A stretch of DNA of 64,000 nt from positions 62,001-126,000 of the forward strand of contig JBGSHJ010000075.1 in the NCBI GenBank assembly GCA_041752315.1, written 5' to 3'. The DNA is from SYFY01 sp041752315. Its GTDB lineage: Bacteria > Pseudomonadota > Gammaproteobacteria > Pseudomonadales > Azotimanducaceae. Positions within the stretch are counted from its first letter, which is position 1, and each line of letters starts with the position of its first letter. Of this stretch, positions 61,643 to 64,000 are shown in pieces. A program made the translations under genes and the position numbers. The notes beneath the pieces are model-generated. The model worked only from the letters and a program-made list of their open reading frames with translations. It was not told where the DNA came from and did no database searches.

Positions 61643-64000
61643 ATGACAACAAAACTGTCTGGAATTGACGTCGTCCGGATGTGGCTGATTGTTCTGACCG
61701 CACTTTCTGGCGGTCCTTGGGGAGCAGCAACCGCCGCCGAACCGCAATGGGGTACCGTCCAACCCAAGGGGGTGCTCGACGGTATCCCCATGCACTACAT
61801 CACGGTCAGGGATGTGCCCCACGATTCAGTACAGATCAGGATCGATGGCAAGGTGGAGGAACCCGTGTGGGCCGAACTGCCCGCCTACGACAACATGCTG
61901 GTCGCCATTCCCGGTACCGGCAAACCCGCAGGCTGGCAGACCGCCATCAGGCTCCTTGCAACCGAAAAAGGGTTGTTCGTCAGTGCGGTCATGAAACAGC
62001 CAAAAAAGACGCTGGTGTCCCGCATGACCAACCGCGACGAGTTCATTGACCGGGACACGTTTGGTGTGACGATCGACACCACCGGACACGGCCTCTTCGC
62101 TTACTGGTTCACGCTGGCCCTTGGTGATTCAAAGCAGGATGGCAAGGTGCTGCCCGAACGTCGCTATACCAGCGACTGGGATGGCCCATGGCTGGGGGCA
62201 ACCACCGAACTTGACGATGGATGGAGTGCAGAGACCTTTTTCCCCTGGTCGATGATGACCATGCCGAATGTCGAAGGTACCCGCTCGATCGGGTTTTCCT
62301 TCACCCGTCAGATCTCCTTTGAAAACGAGCGCTATCAGTGGCCTGGGCACGCGTACTCGGCACCACAATTTGTCACCGCACTGAACACTATGCAGGTCAA
62401 CAACGTCAAGCCGATCAAACAGCTGGCGGTGATCCCCTACGCATCCGGGACAGTTGACGATGCACGTAGTGACAAGAAGGCCGAAGCAGGTGTTGACCTC
62501 ACCTGGAAGCCTTCCTCCCTGTTCGAAGTCAATGCCACCATCAATCCCGATTTCGGGTCTGTCGAGGCCGACGACGTGGTGCTCAACCTGTCGGCTTCCG
62601 AAGTGTTCTTTCCCGAAAAGCGCCTGTTTTTCCTGGAAGGCAACGAAATCTTCGAAACCATGTCACGGGCCAACAACGGCAATGCGCTGCGATTGCATAC
62701 CAATGAAAACTTTGCCACCACCAGTCGTCGGGTGTTCACCAACGACTTCCTGCCTACACCCATATCCATCGTCAACACACGGCGTATCGGGGGTACTGCC
62801 ACCCAGGTCTCGCTCCCATCCGGGGTCACACCCAACGCCGGTGAGACCAGTCTCCCCACCGAACTGATCGGCGCGGCCAAGGTCAGTGGCAATGTTGGGG
62901 GATTGCGTTATGCAGTCCTCGGGGCCGCGGAGGACGATGTCGAGTGGCTTGGACAGGATGCTCTGGGCAATGATGTTGATATCGGCGCCGATGGTCGCGA
63001 CTTCGGCATCGGGCGGCTCATCTGGGAGCACACCGCCGAGTCGGTCCGCTATGGTCTTGGCGCCATCGCGACCAAAGTGTCCGGTCCCTTGTTTGATGCC
63101 AGTGTCCATAGCGCCGATGCACACTTTGGTACCAACAACGGCAAGCTGAGTGTCGACGTGCAATCAACACGAACCAGCGTGGACGGGCACAGCGGGGATG
63201 GCGTACTCATGGAGGCGGTCTACGCCCCTTCATCCAACCTCGCCCACATCCTCCGGTTCGACTACTTTGACCGTGGTGTTCGCCTGTCTGACCTGGGCTT
63301 CCTGCGCCGCAATGACTACGAAGGTGTTCAGTACGTCGTGCAGTATGCGGACAACCAGCCGCGTGGTCCGGTCAGGAATTCCAGGGGAGCCGTCACGATC
63401 GACGTGCAGCGCAACCTCTCCAAGGGGCAGTTTGTGGAAAAGGCCCTGCTCTGGCGCAACATCAGCACCCTGCCCCACCGCGCCACATTCCGCACCGGAC
63501 TGGGTTATTTTCCGGCCCGGTATGAAGACTTCGATACCCGAGGCAACGGGTCCTATCGCACCGAGGACCGCCTGTGGATCGATACCTTGCTCTCGACGGA
63601 CGCCAGTCGCATCGCCAGCTGGTCGTTCAGCATGGGCGGCATGCAGGAACACACCGGCGACTGGACCTACAATCTGACGACGGGCGTGACCTTCCGTCCC
63701 CTGGACAACTTTTACATGGATCTGGACATCAAGTACCGGAAGCGGGATGGCTGGCTGGTCTACCAGGGTGGGCGCAATTTTGGTGCCTATCATGGCACCG
63801 AATGGACACCCAGCCTGAAAATGACTGTATTTCTGGCGCCACAGCACCAGATCAGGCTGTCGATGCAGTGGGCCGGAGTGCGTGTGGATGAACGCGGGTT
63901 TTTTGCCGTTCCCCTGAACGATGGTGATCTGGTTCCCGCTCCGCGAACCCGCCCTAATCACGACATCAACGTCAGCCTGATCACCACCCAGCTGCGTTAT
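61643..64000 (+). CDS. DUF5916 family protein with CBM9-like N-terminus (C-terminus beyond window)
   Basis: An uninterrupted frame of 786 codons runs from ATG 61643 to the window edge. After a signal peptide (hydrophobic core about 14-30) an N-terminal CBM9-like sandwich begins (IRIDGKVEEPVWAELPAY), then DUF5916-type blocks: NATINPDFGSVEADDVVLNLS, FFPEKRLFFLEGNEIF and VRLSDLGFLRRNDY. The later part has the alternating strand pattern of an outer-membrane beta-barrel. Family members are thought to be exported or outer-membrane proteins with unknown substrate. The gene continues to the right. Confidence 0.88.
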   Translation, partial: MTTKLSGIDVVRMWLIVLTALSGGPWGAATAAEPQWGTVQPKGVLDGIPMHYITVRDVPHDSVQIRIDGKVEEPVWAELPAYDNMLVAIPGTGKPAGWQTAIRLLATEKGLFVSAVMKQPKKTLVSRMTNRDEFIDRDTFGVTIDTTGHGLFAYWFTLALGDSKQDGKVLPERRYTSDWDGPWLGATTELDDGWSAETFFPWSMMTMPNVEGTRSIGFSFTRQISFENERYQWPGHAYSAPQFVTALNTMQVNNVKPIKQLAVIPYASGTVDDARSDKKAEAGVDLTWKPSSLFEVNATINPDFGSVEADDVVLNLSASEVFFPEKRLFFLEGNEIFETMSRANNGNALRLHTNENFATTSRRVFTNDFLPTPISIVNTRRIGGTATQVSLPSGVTPNAGETSLPTELIGAAKVSGNVGGLRYAVLGAAEDDVEWLGQDALGNDVDIGADGRDFGIGRLIWEHTAESVRYGLGAIATKVSGPLFDASVHSADAHFGTNNGKLSVDVQSTRTSVDGHSGDGVLMEAVYAPSSNLAHILRFDYFDRGVRLSDLGFLRRNDYEGVQYVVQYADNQPRGPVRNSRGAVTIDVQRNLSKGQFVEKALLWRNISTLPHRATFRTGLGYFPARYEDFDTRGNGSYRTEDRLWIDTLLSTDASRIASWSFSMGGMQEHTGDWTYNLTTGVTFRPLDNFYMDLDIKYRKRDGWLVYQGGRNFGAYHGTEWTPSLKMTVFLAPQHQIRLSMQWAGVRVDERGFFAVPLNDGDLVPAPRTRPNHDINVSLITTQLRY

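Noticed and set aside
1..64000. tRNA, rRNA, CRISPR array, prophage or transposase
   Set aside because: No cloverleaf, regular spacer-repeat array or recombinase/transposase motif was found by eye; the only repeats are the short ones listed.

Overview
The window is a GC-rich, densely coded chromosomal segment with genes on both strands, little intergenic space and no recognisable rRNA, tRNA, CRISPR, prophage or transposase gene. Gene content (creBCD, yegD, yaeQ, yaiI, dinB, a PaiB-type regulator, SulP, pterin dehydratase) together with many catabolic enzymes suggests an environmental gammaproteobacterium. That assignment is inferred from gene content only.

Layout. 1-9.1 kb: a thioredoxin/ResA-like gene entering from the left edge with an in-frame TGA at the redox-active cysteine site and a SECIS-like hairpin behind it (probable selenoprotein); a secreted dienelactone hydrolase; a DUF6152 protein; a diguanylate cyclase; a PaiB-like protein; and a closely packed minus-strand run of molybdopterin oxidoreductase, DUF547 protein and cupin-like protein. 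A composite inverted repeat lies at 2.6-3.0 kb. 9.2-12.8 kb: the CreB-CreC-CreD two-component operon, with six pentamers at an exact 11-bp pitch in front of creD. 12.9-25.4 kb: carotenoid oxygenase, several MFS transporters, a VOC protein, a SulP transporter, a yegD gene broken by an amber codon, a Baeyer-Villiger-type flavin monooxygenase, and a quinone oxidoreductase coupled to an MFS gene.

25.6-35.5 kb: three small minus-strand membrane genes (one with a PH-like domain), an S9 peptidase, a ferritin-like protein, an unassigned membrane protein, a cupin, an AraC regulator divergent from a PNPOx-like/GNAT pair, and an M20 amidohydrolase. 35.7-44.4 kb: a second flavin monooxygenase, YaeQ, a terC remnant, NIPSNAP, aldo/keto reductase, methyltransferase, enoyl-CoA hydratase, a UPF0104-type membrane protein and a frameshifted FAD oxidoreductase. 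44.7-53.0 kb: MelB-type transporter with an upstream TetR gene, an ABA4-like pair, dinB, a thiolase/DUF35 pair, a luciferase-like oxidoreductase and an AIM24 protein. 53.2-64.0 kb: FAD/NAD(P)-binding protein, class V aminotransferase, pterin dehydratase, YaiI, aldehyde dehydrogenase, MFS exporter, GST, a membrane protein, and a DUF5916 outer-membrane-type protein that runs off the right edge.

Functionally the segment reads as accessory catabolism of hydrophobic or cyclic compounds (two flavin monooxygenases, thiolase/DUF35, enoyl-CoA hydratase, aldehyde dehydrogenase, dienelactone hydrolase, several MFS carriers) mixed with housekeeping and envelope-stress genes. The strongest unusual signals are the selenocysteine candidate at the left edge and the 11-bp-phased array before creD. 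Three genes are damaged (yegD, the FAD oxidoreductase, terC).
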